This document shows positions 27,001 through 36,539 of a DNA stretch of 64,000 bases, piece after piece. Position 1 is the stretch's first letter. Every line of letters begins with the position of its first letter. The stretch spans positions 62,001 to 126,000 of the forward strand of contig JABLUY010000018.1 of NCBI GenBank assembly GCA_013306675.1, written 5' to 3'. A program made the position numbers and the translations under genes. The stretch comes from Thraustochytrium sp. TN22 (lineage: Eukaryota > Sar > Bigyra > Thraustochytrida > Thraustochytriidae). The notes beneath the pieces are model-generated. The model did not search any database. It was not told the DNA's origin and was given only the letters and a program-made list of their open reading frames with translations.

Positions 27001-29968
27001 CCGCAGCGGGCCCCGACGCAGCGCCGATGGCCCCAGCTCCCGAAGCAGCCGCCGCGGGCGCTGCTGACGAACCCATTCCCTGAGGCATTCCCTGAGGCAT
27101 CTCCAGACCGAGCCTGCTGAGCGCCTTCGTCTGCCTGCCCAGATGCGTGCCAAATTGGTCCAAGAGGTCACGCACGGCGTCGAGGTCCGCCACGGTCTTG
27201 CCGACGACCTCCTTGATGAGGCGCATACGGTTCTGCGCGCGCACCTCCTTCTTCATCTTTGCTGTCGTCTCCGTATCTTCGCTCTGCATGAGATCCGGGA
27301 TCAGCACGCTCAGCAGCGGGTACATGTCCTCAAGGTTGTCCTTGTCCACAGGGATCATGTCACGAATTACCTGTTCGCGGAGATCCTCCGGCAGCGTTGC
27401 GAGCGGAGGCAGGTCGTCCGCGGTCACCTTGCCAGGCGTCGTCGGTGACGGATTCAGCGGGGTGTCCATGGTCGACACGCTCGGACGCTCGGCCCCAGGT
27501 GAGCCAATGGTTCGTGATCCGCCATTGGCTCCGATGCTACTCCCACCCAAACCACCGCCCACAATATGTTCACCGACGCCAACACTCATGCTGCCGCCAC
27601 CGCCGTGGGCTTGCTCGGACAGGCCCATGTAACGCAGAAGCTCGGGTGGCGCCTCGCTCACGGATTCCGTCGCGGACTCTGTCGGCGAGTTCTCGTTGCC
27701 GCCCCTCGAACCATGGCTCAAAGCGCCTGTCACATTGGAGCGAAACGCCTCGATCTCCTCAAAAAAGGCCCTCGGCAGCAGCTTAGAGAACAGTTGCTCC
27801 GAGATCTGCGCCGGTACGCTCAGGGCAATGCCCTCGAGTGCCGGCTGCTGGCATGCCGCCCAGATCTGGTACCGTGTGCCTACCACCTTTAGGTAGTACC
27901 TATGCACAAGCTGCGACATGATGGAGCGAAATAAGTAGAACGCAGTGGAGCTCTCCGTGTCCACGCCCTTGCCAAAGAGCACCGCGCACTTGTGCGACTC
28001 GGCGATCGCGAAGGCCTCCTGCATGAGCCGCGACTTGCCGATGCCAGCCTCGCCCGAGATGACGATGGCCTCGTTCGTATCCGACTGCAGGTTGAGCCGC
28101 CTCAGGGACTCGGCGATGGTGTCGATCTCCATCTTGCGTCCCACAAAGGGAGCATCCGCGGTTCCCTGGTCGAAGCCCATCTCCACGCGGAAACCAAGCG
28201 GCCGATACACCTTGACCGGTTCGTCCTTGCCCTTGACCTTGAGCATCTCCGGTTCGCCAAACTCCACCTGATGGCAGGAATCGCGGTAAGTATGCTCGCC
28301 GCACAAGACGCCCACCTTGGCAGCGACCATGTACCGCGCCGCCAGGTTTACCAGTGTGCCGTGCAGCGTGTACTCGCATCGAATGCCACCGCCGGCCGTT
28401 CCGCAGAAGACGCGCCCGCTTGTCACACCGATAGATGCACTGAGCGCCGTGCCGTCGTCGTTGACAAGCTTGGACACCCCTGTGCAAATGTCCATGGCCG
28501 ACTTGGTTGCGCGCACCGGGTCATTCTCGTGCATGAAGGGCGGCAGACCAAAGGCTAGCAGCAGGCCGGCACCCTTATCGTCCACGATGAAGCGGCACAG
28601 TGTGCCCTCGTAGGCATACACGTGCTTTTGCACCACGGTAACCGCCTTGTGGATGAGCGCGAGGTTATCACGCGACTTGAAATGCAAGCCCTTGAGCCGG
28701 CAGAACAGCGTTGAGCACAGTCGCAGTTCCGAGAACCACAGGCTCTGGCCCGCATCAATGGCCTGCAGGACGGGCCGCGGTACGTAGCTGCGCAACGTCT
28801 CCTGCATGCGCACCAGCTCGGCGTGGTCTTCGCGAAGCCGAAGCAGCGATGCACTCACCAGTGCCTTGTTGGCCAGCTCCAGCGGCTGCACCAAGCGGTC
28901 CACGCGGAAGTTCCCGCTCCGGAGAGACTCGCCCACACAGCTCTCGGCAATGCGCTCGTACGCCGCTTTCGCCATGACAACCTCTCCGGCGGACGCCTCC
29001 GGCTCGGCCGACCCAATCTGCTCGATCGGGTCGCCCGTCACAACGTACTCCCACCGGTTGTAGCGGCCGCCCACGTGATAGCTGATGACGCGCCCAGCGC
29101 CCACGCCGCAGTGGATGGAGAGCTGCACACCGCCCGCTTTGAGATCCAGCTTGAGCAGGTTAAGGCCCACCTGAACGCAGCTCAGGGTTGCCTCCTCGAG
29201 GCTGTCCCCGAAACTTGATGATGGGAACACCACGAGGATCGCGTCTCCGGCGAACTTGATGACGTCACCGCCCTTGGAGCACACCTCCAAAACCATCTTC
29301 TCCAGTGATTTGCCGATGTACGCCGACAGGTTCTCGGCTGCATTTGCTGCGCAGTTCAGGTCCTTGGCCAGCTTCTCGGCGAGACTGGAGAAGCCGGAGA
29401 TGTCCGCAAACAGGACCGCACCGTCAAATTCCTCCGAGAACTCCACCAGCTTACGCTCACCTTTGTTCTCCAGATGGTGCTTGATTACCCTGGCCGGCAC
29501 CAAGCTCGCGAGCAAGCTGAGGTTGCGCATGGCCTCCTCTGCATCGCGCGTGGCGATCAGACTGATGCGCGCCTTTACAGGCGCCTCCATCGCCTGATCC
29601 AACGCTGGGTCATAGTAGCTTACGCCCTCGTCCTCCTGCTGCGCCCCTCGGACATCGGCTTTGGCGTCATCATTATCCTTGTGCTTTCGCTCCTTCTTCC
29701 CCTTCGTCACCTCTTCCGTTTCCTCGTCCTCCTTCTCCTCTACCTCCTCGTCCTCCTTCTCCTCGATATTGCCGGCCATCATTTCGCCAGCCTCCGCCTT
29801 GATCCCTGCATGCTGCGTCACCTGCACGGACGGGTCGGCAGTCTTCCGCAGAACGTCGTCGTCCATGATGGCGATGCCCTGGTCCTCTCTGAGCTTTCCT
29901 GTGCTCATCGCCTTCTCTTCGGCGATCAGCTCCTGCACGTGCGGCGCCTCGCTCGCCTCGGACGCCAT
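24038..29968 (-). CDS. ADCY10: Soluble adenylyl cyclase (ADCY10-like): two cyclase domains, STAND-type ATPase, long helical tail
   Basis: 1976 residues from one intron-free frame. After an acidic, charged leader (1-140) comes cyclase domain 1 with the metal aspartates in VLFADISGFSSL (about 181) and KFAGDAILVVF; cyclase domain 2 (about 415-590) has lost them but keeps the VNLAARYM Asn/Arg pair, as in mammalian soluble cyclase, which works as an intramolecular C1-C2 pair. An NTPase follows: Walker A SGEAGIGKS (about 637) and Walker B-like LVMLVEDLQF (about 1118), with a roughly 350-residue disordered insert between them; then helical TPR-like repeats to the end. This order defines the ADCY10 family, which makes cAMP in response to bicarbonate in cilia, flagella and cytosol. 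Start: first in-frame ATG, 29968. The next gene upstream (MYCBPAP) is also ciliary. Confidence 0.93.
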   Translation of the reverse strand: MASEASEAPHVQELIAEEKAMSTGKLREDQGIAIMDDDVLRKTADPSVQVTQHAGIKAEAGEMMAGNIEEKEDEEVEEKEDEETEEVTKGKKERKHKDNDDAKADVRGAQQEDEGVSYYDPALDQAMEAPVKARISLIATRDAEEAMRNLSLLASLVPARVIKHHLENKGERKLVEFSEEFDGAVLFADISGFSSLAEKLAKDLNCAANAAENLSAYIGKSLEKMVLEVCSKGGDVIKFAGDAILVVFPSSSFGDSLEEATLSCVQVGLNLLKLDLKAGGVQLSIHCGVGAGRVISYHVGGRYNRWEYVVTGDPIEQIGSAEPEASAGEVVMAKAAYERIAESCVGESLRSGNFRVDRLVQPLELANKALVSASLLRLREDHAELVRMQETLRSYVPRPVLQAIDAGQSLWFSELRLCSTLFCRLKGLHFKSRDNLALIHKAVTVVQKHVYAYEGTLCRFIVDDKGAGLLLAFGLPPFMHENDPVRATKSAMDICTGVSKLVNDDGTALSASIGVTSGRVFCGTAGGGIRCEYTLHGTLVNLAARYMVAAKVGVLCGEHTYRDSCHQVEFGEPEMLKVKGKDEPVKVYRPLGFRVEMGFDQGTADAPFVGRKMEIDTIAESLRRLNLQSDTNEAIVISGEAGIGKSRLMQEAFAIAESHKCAVLFGKGVDTESSTAFYLFRSIMSQLVHRYYLKVVGTRYQIWAACQQPALEGIALSVPAQISEQLFSKLLPRAFFEEIEAFRSNVTGALSHGSRGGNENSPTESATESVSEAPPELLRYMGLSEQAHGGGGSMSVGVGEHIVGGGLGGSSIGANGGSRTIGSPGAERPSVSTMDTPLNPSPTTPGKVTADDLPPLATLPEDLREQVIRDMIPVDKDNLEDMYPLLSVLIPDLMQSEDTETTAKMKKEVRAQNRMRLIKEVVGKTVADLDAVRDLLDQFGTHLGRQTKALSRLGLEMPQGMPQGMGSSAAPAAAASGAGAIGAASGPAAVGGGGLTAGPVTSSAGRMNMSMAIVRGSDKDSHKTTGMRKRMRGRSASRTESNSDGSESSGSAAVTSPGALTKVQEHLASKTADGMEGTGGLSPAPSLGSLPAGSRFRSSYRMRSGAQRIQLVPDRLVMLVEDLQFVDPLSLQLLQEIAMETRPMLLLASVRSLMHIEDGLILPNYEHLPLSNLTQEEVREGMCKWLEVEEVPDKALSAVMEKSSGHPLFSEELTKLMVTDGMISVERGVARLSKKAQEGSFGLPDTVSALMTSKLDRLKPSQQLALKMAAVIGTEFQKTELVALMPRKGNEADDAEVIDQLTQDIATLVADGLLSRDANMMYHYRFTNAMLRESAYNLLLFQNRKDLHRQLAQFHETRNKDYLEPVYFLLATNYFLAEDFAKAVHFSELAGKVALEAHAMQQVLMCYSRLIDVDSREPEVTADIPLARKVGWKRRVGESLLFLGKAPDAQDYFFSALEDADLHCASDEFDDVNVCSLFGVKRRQKLHLVKEQEAFQDIVSGRDAELLVEASACYEMLSKINHNREHSSALEFRLNALDLARAAEGLLRESDEADVALLEAATARLARTYSFVATFYVCVGAPGMMDMARDHIQTAALLIDASNKVEDSETQALVRLQAAMFSTMVGDLKQASDRVRKALWTSNFLSLERLLMESTVLSITVQVLLGKLTAAKRMLEANVERMSLAAPNYMILALAARTACLVGDFKVAEACLERVARLAPGDLSQDIANRAKRFFAMEDPEVHIAFALLLLRRYGNQELAMGAAIRGIAALQSTDLTDLPITRFHTAALLVTALSESLQGTPLLKSRRPLAGVSRETRRSLSQIMPGDDRAGVYRNGAVQVAPSVPAIRRQATRHLKQIMKLLKQYAKAYPACVPHVAYCQALHQNILRGFTGAASLKTFLRVADEAGGTDSVYIKGLALYQATKIDGLYAESAREALLQCATKKGTGMEGPIELKDLMDSAPSSLAMVPSSPALP

Positions 29969-30884
29969 AGCAGCAGCTGCAGCAGCGTGCGCCGCGCGCA
30001 CGCACACGGCGCGCGCGCGATCTCAATGGCGACTTTCTATTCCTGCCGCCGCCGGCCTGCTCGCGGCCGGCCTCGCTCTCACCTGCACGCGGCCTCGCGT
30101 GGCCGCAGCCCGCGCGAGCAGGTCGCTCGCGCGCTCACGTCCTTCTTTCTTGCCTGCCTGCCTGCCTTCCTCTCTTGCGGCTCCGGCCGTCGCACACCTG
30201 GCCAGCCGGCGAGCCAGCCAGCCAGCCAGCAAGTAAGCAAGCAAGCAAGCCTTCGAGCAAAGAGAAGAGAGCCTGGCCAGGTGTGTGCACACCAAGCTCC
30301 GTTTCGCTGCCTGTTGAAACTCATGCGTTGAGTGGCGTTGCGTGCCACCTCTCCTCTCTCGTTCTTTCCATTCATCCTTCCAGCGAACTTAGCTTCCAAC
30401 TTAGAGCGGACGGCTCCAGGCATATCCTGCCAATGGAGTGCCAGCGCTGACAGTGAGTGCTTGCCCCGACTCGGATAACTATAACTGCACGGACTTGCGC
30501 GCATGTCGCACTTGGCAGGAGCCGCTGGTTCGGAAAATTCAACGGTACTGCCCGTTCAATACTACTCTAGCTAGGTAGCTAGGTAGCTCTACTAGCTGAG
30601 GCCTAGAGATCGCTCGTCGGTGGGAAGCCGTTTCCCGGAGGTTGGCTCAGGCTGCGGCCGCGCGCGCAATCTGCCACGAAGATGCGTGCGAGCAGGAGAG
30701 AGGATGTGGTCAGAGAGGCCAAGAAAAGGGGAAGGGAAGCTTGGCTCCTCCAACGTCGTCACGCCACTGACATGAGGATGAGGACACAGGGTTTTACTTG
30801 ATTGTTTTCTGTAAAAGTGCTGGTGACTTGGGAATGTCGCCGGCGCGGTCGCTGAACGGGAGTTTGGGTCAGGCTGGAGTTTCG
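29969..30884. other. Intergenic region between adenylyl cyclase and MYCBPAP-like genes
   Basis: 916 bp, head of one minus-strand gene to tail of the next. The part next to the cyclase start is G+C-rich with (CCTG)n and (AGCC/AGCA)n short tracts near 30150-30250; the rest (30300-30880) is nearer to even base use and includes a (TAGC)n-like stretch, TAGCTAGGTAGCTAGG, at about 30567-30590. No gene supported. Confidence 0.5.
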
Positions 30885-33800
30885 TCAGGTCAGACTTGCT
30901 TCACCCTCAAGCGCGGCCTCCGACCCGGACGAGGGCTCCGCCGGGCTGTCGGTCAGCGTGGAGACCGCCAAGCCAGGCGGCGCGACCAGGGGCACCAGCG
31001 CAAGCAGCTGCCGCATAGCCATGCTGTTGACGATCGTCTGCATGTCTTGGAGGTGTAGAGGGTCCTCCTCCTGGGTCTCCCCGTCGTTGTCCGCGTCGGT
31101 GCTGGGCGCCTCACCGGCTGCCGCCTCCGCTGCAGTTGCCGCGTCCTGCTCATCCTCGTCGTCATCCTCGTCGCCGTTCTCGCTGCCCGCCTCTTCGGCG
31201 CGATCCTCTTCGTTCATCTCCTCCTCGAGCGCGTCGTCCTCGTGGGCGCCACTCCTGAGAATCTCCATCTGCGACCAAACCTCGGGTGCCGCCGCCACCA
31301 CGCGGTGCCCAGCCTTGCCAAACTTGCGCAGCAGAAGGCGCGTGCCGTATTCGGAGTGCGCTGCGTCCAGCATGAGAATGGATCGCACCGGCTCCGCGCC
31401 GAGGCGGTCAGCAAAGTCCGTCAGCTCGCGCCGCACTGTCCTCGTATCCTCCGCGTCAAAGACCTTGAGCGTTGTTCCCTGCAGACGAGCCAGCTCCAAG
31501 ATTCCTCGAGCATGCTCTAGCTCGCGATCAGCGATTGTCGCGCCGGCCTCACTTGCTGGTTTGCATACCGCCTCCGCGTCGCTCGGGATAATTAGCGCCA
31601 CGGGGTCGCCTTGTGCCAAGGCGAGCAGCCTCTCCCTGGCGGCGGGCCCTAGCTCCGCGACCGCGCGGCGAAAGAGGCCGGCCAGTTCGCCCAGAACGAG
31701 AATCGCCGCGGCGTTCCCGCTCCGCAGAGTTCCCTCCAGCAAACGCAACTCGCGCACAAAGCCAGCCTTTGACGGGTCGACCTCGGACTCGAACTCGGAC
31801 TCGGACTCGTCCTCGTCCGCGCTCCCGCTCGACGCGGAACCCTCCGACGCACCGGACTCGCTGCCCGAGTCAGCCTTGTCCTCCGACTGTGCCGCCTCGG
31901 AGGCCGCCACGCTCTTCTCGTCCTCGTCGTCATCTTCGTCGTCTTCGTCGTCTTCATCCTCGTCCTCTTGCTGCTGACTCGTCGCATGGTAGCTGGGCCC
32001 CTCGCCAGGCGGGTATGCGCTAGCAGATCCACCCACAACAAGGACCACCTGCTCGGCGAGGACCCCAGCCGCGGCCTCGAGATCACGCTCGAAGCCGACG
32101 CCTGCCAGCTGCTCCAGCTCGGGCAAGACCAGGTCTTGCTCCAGCAGAACTTGCATGCTTGCCACGCTCTCGTGCACAACAATTTCCGTGTAGGTGGTAA
32201 GCAGCTCGCGGACGTCGCCGGTCTTGCGCACGCTTGAGAGCGCGTCCAGAACAAGCACAGCGACCTCGTCTGGATCTACCCTGACGCGGGCCACCGGCTC
32301 CGCGGCGACGTTTTCCTCGCCGTTCGGGGACATCCCCGTCTCCTTGTCTTCCTTGTCCTCGTCCCCAACCTCGTCCTCGTCCTCGTCCTCTTTGCTACCC
32401 TCGTCCTCATCTTCGTCTTCTTCCTCCTCGTCTTCTTCCTCGTCTTCCTCTTCCTCGTCACCATCCTCAGGGGTACCGCGGAGCAGCGAAACGCCCTCCT
32501 CGCCGTCCTCGAGACTTGAGACAAAGGTTACCTCGCGCCCGAGACGCGATGCTAGCTCGTCCACAACGCTGGTCACCGTTGCGTGGGCACCCCCCGCAAG
32601 GTCCGGCAGCGCGTCCACGATCAGCACGCTTGCGCAGCCTGCCTGAAGCAGCCACTCGACCGTCTTGCACAGTGACTTGAGCTTGATTTCCAGGTCCACC
32701 TCGTCTGGGACGGCCGTGTTACCCTCGCTGGCACGAACAGCAAGGTCGGCACTCAGGAGGACGCGCATGCCGACGAAGGTGGAGGCCTCTTTCGGGTCAA
32801 GGTCCGAGCAGCATTTGAAGCACGATCTGCCCACGCTAGCCAGCACCGGCTGCAAAGCAGCCTGTCGCAACGTTTCCGCGTCGGCGGCCAGCTGCGCCTG
32901 CATCTCGCCCGCCATAAGGCTCACGCCGGCAGTCGCGCGTCCGTGCAGTGTGAGCATCGGGTCCACCTCTTCATCAACGTCCCCAGGTTGCGCAGCGGGG
33001 CCTACATCGTCTGGCTCCGGGTGCTCCTCTCGCCACGCGTCCACTTGATCCGCAACCGCCAGTGCCATGGACAGCACCGTCTCCTGAGCACGAACCCAAG
33101 AAGACGCGACCTGCAGCGGCGGCCGCCGCATGTTCTCCGCGAGCGCCTGCAACGCGTCGATCTGCTCCTGCGCCTCCAGTTGCAGGCGCGCGTGCTCCTG
33201 CGCCAGGTAGTCCGGGTCCGACTGATCCGAGACGGGCGACTCCGGCTCCTGGGCCTCGTTCACGGCCTCGTCAACGCCTGCGCTGGCGCCGCCGTCCGGG
33301 GAGGCGTCCACGTCACCGCTAGTATCCGCGAGGTCGCCCTCTGCGGCCGCAGATGGGTCCTCGAAGCCCTCGACGGCATCCGCGCTTAGCTCCATGTTCT
33401 GGTCCGCGGCGGTGCCGTCCGCCTGCGACGGCGTTTCCTCGACGACGCCACCATCCGGGGTGCCCGCCTCGCTATTAGCCGCCTCGTGGCTGTCATCTGC
33501 CTGCGTGGCCTCCTCTTCGCCGTCCACGACCGTAGCGGCGCGCCACTTGGGCCACAGGGGCTCGCCTCGCGAGATGCGCTCTAACGCCACGCGCAGCGCA
33601 ACGAGCGAGGGCGCGGCCTGCCAGGCCTTAAGCGCGGCATCCGCCGTCTCTTGCAAGCCTCTCTCCCTCTCGGTGGCGTCAGGCACGACATCGTAGGCGT
33701 GCAGCTTGGCGAAAATGTCCAGAGCTAGGGCGGCAACCTTGTCTTCCAGTTCCGGGTGGTAGTAAAGGCCAAGCGCGCGGTTCTCGGCTTCGAAGCGACG

Positions 33801-36053
33801 GCGGCGGAAGGCAATGAGGTCGTCACCAGTGAGCCCGAACTCTGGGTCAAGGCGGGCGGCCTCCTCAGCCTCGCGGTCGCGCCTGCGTAGCACCCGTTCA
33901 TGGACGCTCTGCTCCAGCTGGCCACCCTGCGTGTGCAGGTCGTGCAGCGCGGCGAGGCGCTGCGGCCGCGCGGCATCGAGAGGGTTGCAGAGCGCGCGCA
34001 GTTCGAGTGCGAGGCCCGCGACCGGGGCCTGGGCTTCGGGTGTCGTAGACATGGTCCAGACTTGCTTCCAAGCGCCCGGGGCGGCGCTGCGGAAGCCAAA
34101 GGCGACCTCGAGGCTTTGCTGCGGCAGTACGACGCCTTCAGGTTGCGAGCAGTGGAAGAGCGCGGCGCTCTCGTCGCCGCACTCCGGGACGACGCGCGCC
34201 GCAGACCACCGATAGAAAATTGCCGTCGTGCCGGTGTTGTGAACCTGCACGATGGCGGTGGAAGCCTCGTTTTGAACCGCGGCGAAGGCCAGCACGAGCC
34301 CCGGGCCTGGGTCCGCGCCACGGCCTGCGCCAATGCCCACGGTGGCGGTCTCCACCGCCGAGGCGCCGAGGATCTCGCAGCGCGGGCCGGCCGGAAGGGC
34401 GGGTGGCGGCCCGAGGGCCGCACCGGCGAGCGCCTGCGCCGAGGCGGCCCGCGCCCGATCGTCTTCCGGCGAGGCGGACGATGGACGCGATTTCGGGGAG
34501 CTCGTGGGCTTGGCCTCGGCTGCGGCCACGAGCTCGGCGTCGTGCAACGCCTCGGCCTCGATACTGACGTAAGCCCACTCCAGCAGCGGCTCGCCGCGAA
34601 TGACCAGGGCGTCCGCGTCCTCGTCCTCCAGGCGGTGCGGCCGCAGCTTGCGCAGGTTGGCCGCGAGGCTGCGCTGGCGGCGCTGCAAGATGGGCGAGTC
34701 ACGCCAGGACGGCTTGGCCGGCCCGCCGAGCGCCGACGCGCGAGCGCCCTGCGCGTGCAGCCGCGGGATACGTACCATCTGCAGCTCATTCTTGGAGGAC
34801 TCGCTGACAGGGCAAAAGAGGCCGCTGAAAATGTTGCCCACGGCGACGTACCGCGTGCCCATGCCGCGCAGGCTCATCTTCCAGTACTCGGACCCGTGCT
34901 TTTCGTGGTGCGGCGTTGCCTCGCTGATGTAGTTGTACTCTTCCTGGCGCTCGCGGAAGGCATCGGCTCGCGAGATGACGAGCTCGTTCACGGTCTTGCC
35001 CGAGAGCGCACACATGGCGCGCTTGAAGCGCGCCCACTCGCGCTGCCACTCGGCGTGCGCCGCGAGGGCGCGCTCCTGCCTCTGCGCCATGAGCCGCTCG
35101 TGCGCGAGCATGCCGGCCTCCTTGCGTCGCCGCAATGCGTCCTCGCGCACGCGGCTCGCCTCGGCGCGCAGGCGCGTCTCCTCGGCGGCGAGCTGCCGAA
35201 CCTGCTCCAGGTAGGCCTGGCGCTCTGTGGGCGACGATGGCCGCGGGGCGTCATGCTGAAGGCTGCCGCCGGCCATGGTGAGCTCGCGCGAGCCGGCCGT
35301 GGGGTCGTTGAGCTGCGCAATCAGCTGTGCCTCCGAGCCGGCCGACGTTGGCGAGAAGCTGTGGCTACGATTCATGCGCATGTGCTCGAAGCGCGCACTC
35401 GCGCGCCGCGACGACCGTCGTGAGAGCCGCGAGCTGGGCCGGCTCAGCGCGTTGGACGATCCGGCCGTCGAAGACCGCGCGAGCCGCGTGAAGTCCTCCA
35501 CGGAGCCCAGAATCGAGTACGAGACCACCTGACCCTGCGCGTCGTAGCGCGGGCCGCTGCCGCTGTTGCCGACGAGGCCAGGCTTGTCCCCGCTGGCGCC
35601 GCTCCCTGAGACCATCGAAGCATGCACGGGCGAGGCGGCGCTGCTGCCCCCTTGCGAGCCTCCGCTGGCAGTCGTCGTGCACTTGCCGAGCGGCGTCTCG
35701 TACACGGTGGCCTTTTGCGGCTGGCCGGTGGGCGACCTCGCCTGGTTCGTCTTCACTTTGACCTCGCCCATGGCCACAGCCTTGCCCACGAAGACCTTCT
35801 TGCGCGTGCTCGCGATGCCCTGCTGGCCTCCGCGCGTGCTCCCCTGCCATGTCTGCTCCTTGTGCTCCAGCTGCTGCTCCTCCTCCTGCAGCAGCTCGAG
35901 CCTGTTCCTCGCCTCGCCCTCCTCCTCCTCCTCCTGCTCCCCCCCTTCCCTCGCTACGATTGCCTTCTCTGCGCGCTCGCTCACGCGCACGAGGATGCGC
36001 TTCTTGCCTGGTGGCGTTGCCGTGCCCAAGTGCTCCGCGCCCTGCGACGCCAT
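30885..36053 (-). CDS. MYCBPAP: MYCBPAP-like axonemal protein fused to a degenerate phosphoglycerate-kinase-like domain
   Basis: 1722 residues, no intron, start MASQGAEHL in a good context. The N-terminal two thirds follow MYCBP-associated protein: a helical Arg/Glu region, then EYWKMSLRGMGTRYVAVGNIFSGLFCPV (core GTRYVAVGNIFSGLFCPV) and a PapD/ASH-like beta domain (about 570-680, with VQVHNTGTTAIFYRWS). MYCBPAP is known from sperm and ciliary central-apparatus samples. From about residue 1085 to 1640 the chain reads like phosphoglycerate kinase: MRVLLSADLAV for the DFNVP strand, LCKTVEWLLQAGCASVLIVD for the SLPTIKYLL helix-strand, DELASRLGREVTFV, and VVLVVGGSAS for the GGAKV loop. The SHLGRP, NDAFG-HR and Lys of GGAK are gone, and three acidic linkers interrupt it, so catalysis is very unlikely. 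A pseudo-enzyme scaffold is my inference. Confidence 0.78.
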   Translation of the reverse strand: MASQGAEHLGTATPPGKKRILVRVSERAEKAIVAREGGEQEEEEEGEARNRLELLQEEEQQLEHKEQTWQGSTRGGQQGIASTRKKVFVGKAVAMGEVKVKTNQARSPTGQPQKATVYETPLGKCTTTASGGSQGGSSAASPVHASMVSGSGASGDKPGLVGNSGSGPRYDAQGQVVSYSILGSVEDFTRLARSSTAGSSNALSRPSSRLSRRSSRRASARFEHMRMNRSHSFSPTSAGSEAQLIAQLNDPTAGSRELTMAGGSLQHDAPRPSSPTERQAYLEQVRQLAAEETRLRAEASRVREDALRRRKEAGMLAHERLMAQRQERALAAHAEWQREWARFKRAMCALSGKTVNELVISRADAFRERQEEYNYISEATPHHEKHGSEYWKMSLRGMGTRYVAVGNIFSGLFCPVSESSKNELQMVRIPRLHAQGARASALGGPAKPSWRDSPILQRRQRSLAANLRKLRPHRLEDEDADALVIRGEPLLEWAYVSIEAEALHDAELVAAAEAKPTSSPKSRPSSASPEDDRARAASAQALAGAALGPPPALPAGPRCEILGASAVETATVGIGAGRGADPGPGLVLAFAAVQNEASTAIVQVHNTGTTAIFYRWSAARVVPECGDESAALFHCSQPEGVVLPQQSLEVAFGFRSAAPGAWKQVWTMSTTPEAQAPVAGLALELRALCNPLDAARPQRLAALHDLHTQGGQLEQSVHERVLRRRDREAEEAARLDPEFGLTGDDLIAFRRRRFEAENRALGLYYHPELEDKVAALALDIFAKLHAYDVVPDATERERGLQETADAALKAWQAAPSLVALRVALERISRGEPLWPKWRAATVVDGEEEATQADDSHEAANSEAGTPDGGVVEETPSQADGTAADQNMELSADAVEGFEDPSAAAEGDLADTSGDVDASPDGGASAGVDEAVNEAQEPESPVSDQSDPDYLAQEHARLQLEAQEQIDALQALAENMRRPPLQVASSWVRAQETVLSMALAVADQVDAWREEHPEPDDVGPAAQPGDVDEEVDPMLTLHGRATAGVSLMAGEMQAQLAADAETLRQAALQPVLASVGRSCFKCCSDLDPKEASTFVGMRVLLSADLAVRASEGNTAVPDEVDLEIKLKSLCKTVEWLLQAGCASVLIVDALPDLAGGAHATVTSVVDELASRLGREVTFVSSLEDGEEGVSLLRGTPEDGDEEEEDEEEDEEEEDEDEDEGSKEDEDEDEVGDEDKEDKETGMSPNGEENVAAEPVARVRVDPDEVAVLVLDALSSVRKTGDVRELLTTYTEIVVHESVASMQVLLEQDLVLPELEQLAGVGFERDLEAAAGVLAEQVVLVVGGSASAYPPGEGPSYHATSQQQEDEDEDDEDDEDDDEDEKSVAASEAAQSEDKADSGSESGASEGSASSGSADEDESESEFESEVDPSKAGFVRELRLLEGTLRSGNAAAILVLGELAGLFRRAVAELGPAARERLLALAQGDPVALIIPSDAEAVCKPASEAGATIADRELEHARGILELARLQGTTLKVFDAEDTRTVRRELTDFADRLGAEPVRSILMLDAAHSEYGTRLLLRKFGKAGHRVVAAAPEVWSQMEILRSGAHEDDALEEEMNEEDRAEEAGSENGDEDDDEDEQDAATAAEAAAGEAPSTDADNDGETQEEDPLHLQDMQTIVNSMAMRQLLALVPLVAPPGLAVSTLTDSPAEPSSGSEAALEGEASLT

Positions 36054-36539
36054 GCTGCCGTCCGGCCGCGCGAGCGCGGGCTCCGCCAGCTCTGGTCTGG
36101 GCGGCGCCTCCTCGTCGTCGCCTTCGCCTCGGCCCGCCGTCGTCTTGTCTCGCCTTGCCTCGCCTCGCCCCGCCTCGCCTCGCCCCGGGCGGCCTCTAGC
36201 CTAGCCTACGTCGGGGCGGGCTCCGATGGTACCTTGCGCAGTCAGTGCCAGTGCCAGTGCCTACGCCTACGGAGCGAGCGTAACGGGTGCGGGCGCAACC
36301 CATTTTCGCGCGGCGCGCCCGGCCGGCGCCGGTGCCACTGCCTGCCAGTGGGCTGCACTGGTACCTGCAACGTCAAGGGCCGGTGCCCGCGACTTGCTAC
36401 AAGACAAGTGCACGACGTAAAAGCGTTGGTTGACGTGGTACCAAAGTTGGTCAACTCTTATCTTACTTACTAATCTTAGGTTAGGTTACACGATGGACTC
36501 GGAGAGGCCTGCCTGCGGGGCTTGCTGCTGGCCGTCAGG
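36054..36539. other. Intergenic region
   Basis: 486 bp upstream of the MYCBPAP-like start and downstream of the ZRANB3-like stop. Left part is TCGCC/TCGCCT-rich (36150-36190), right part has mixed sequence with several AGTGCCAGTGCC words near 36243-36262. No gene or known element. Confidence 0.5.
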
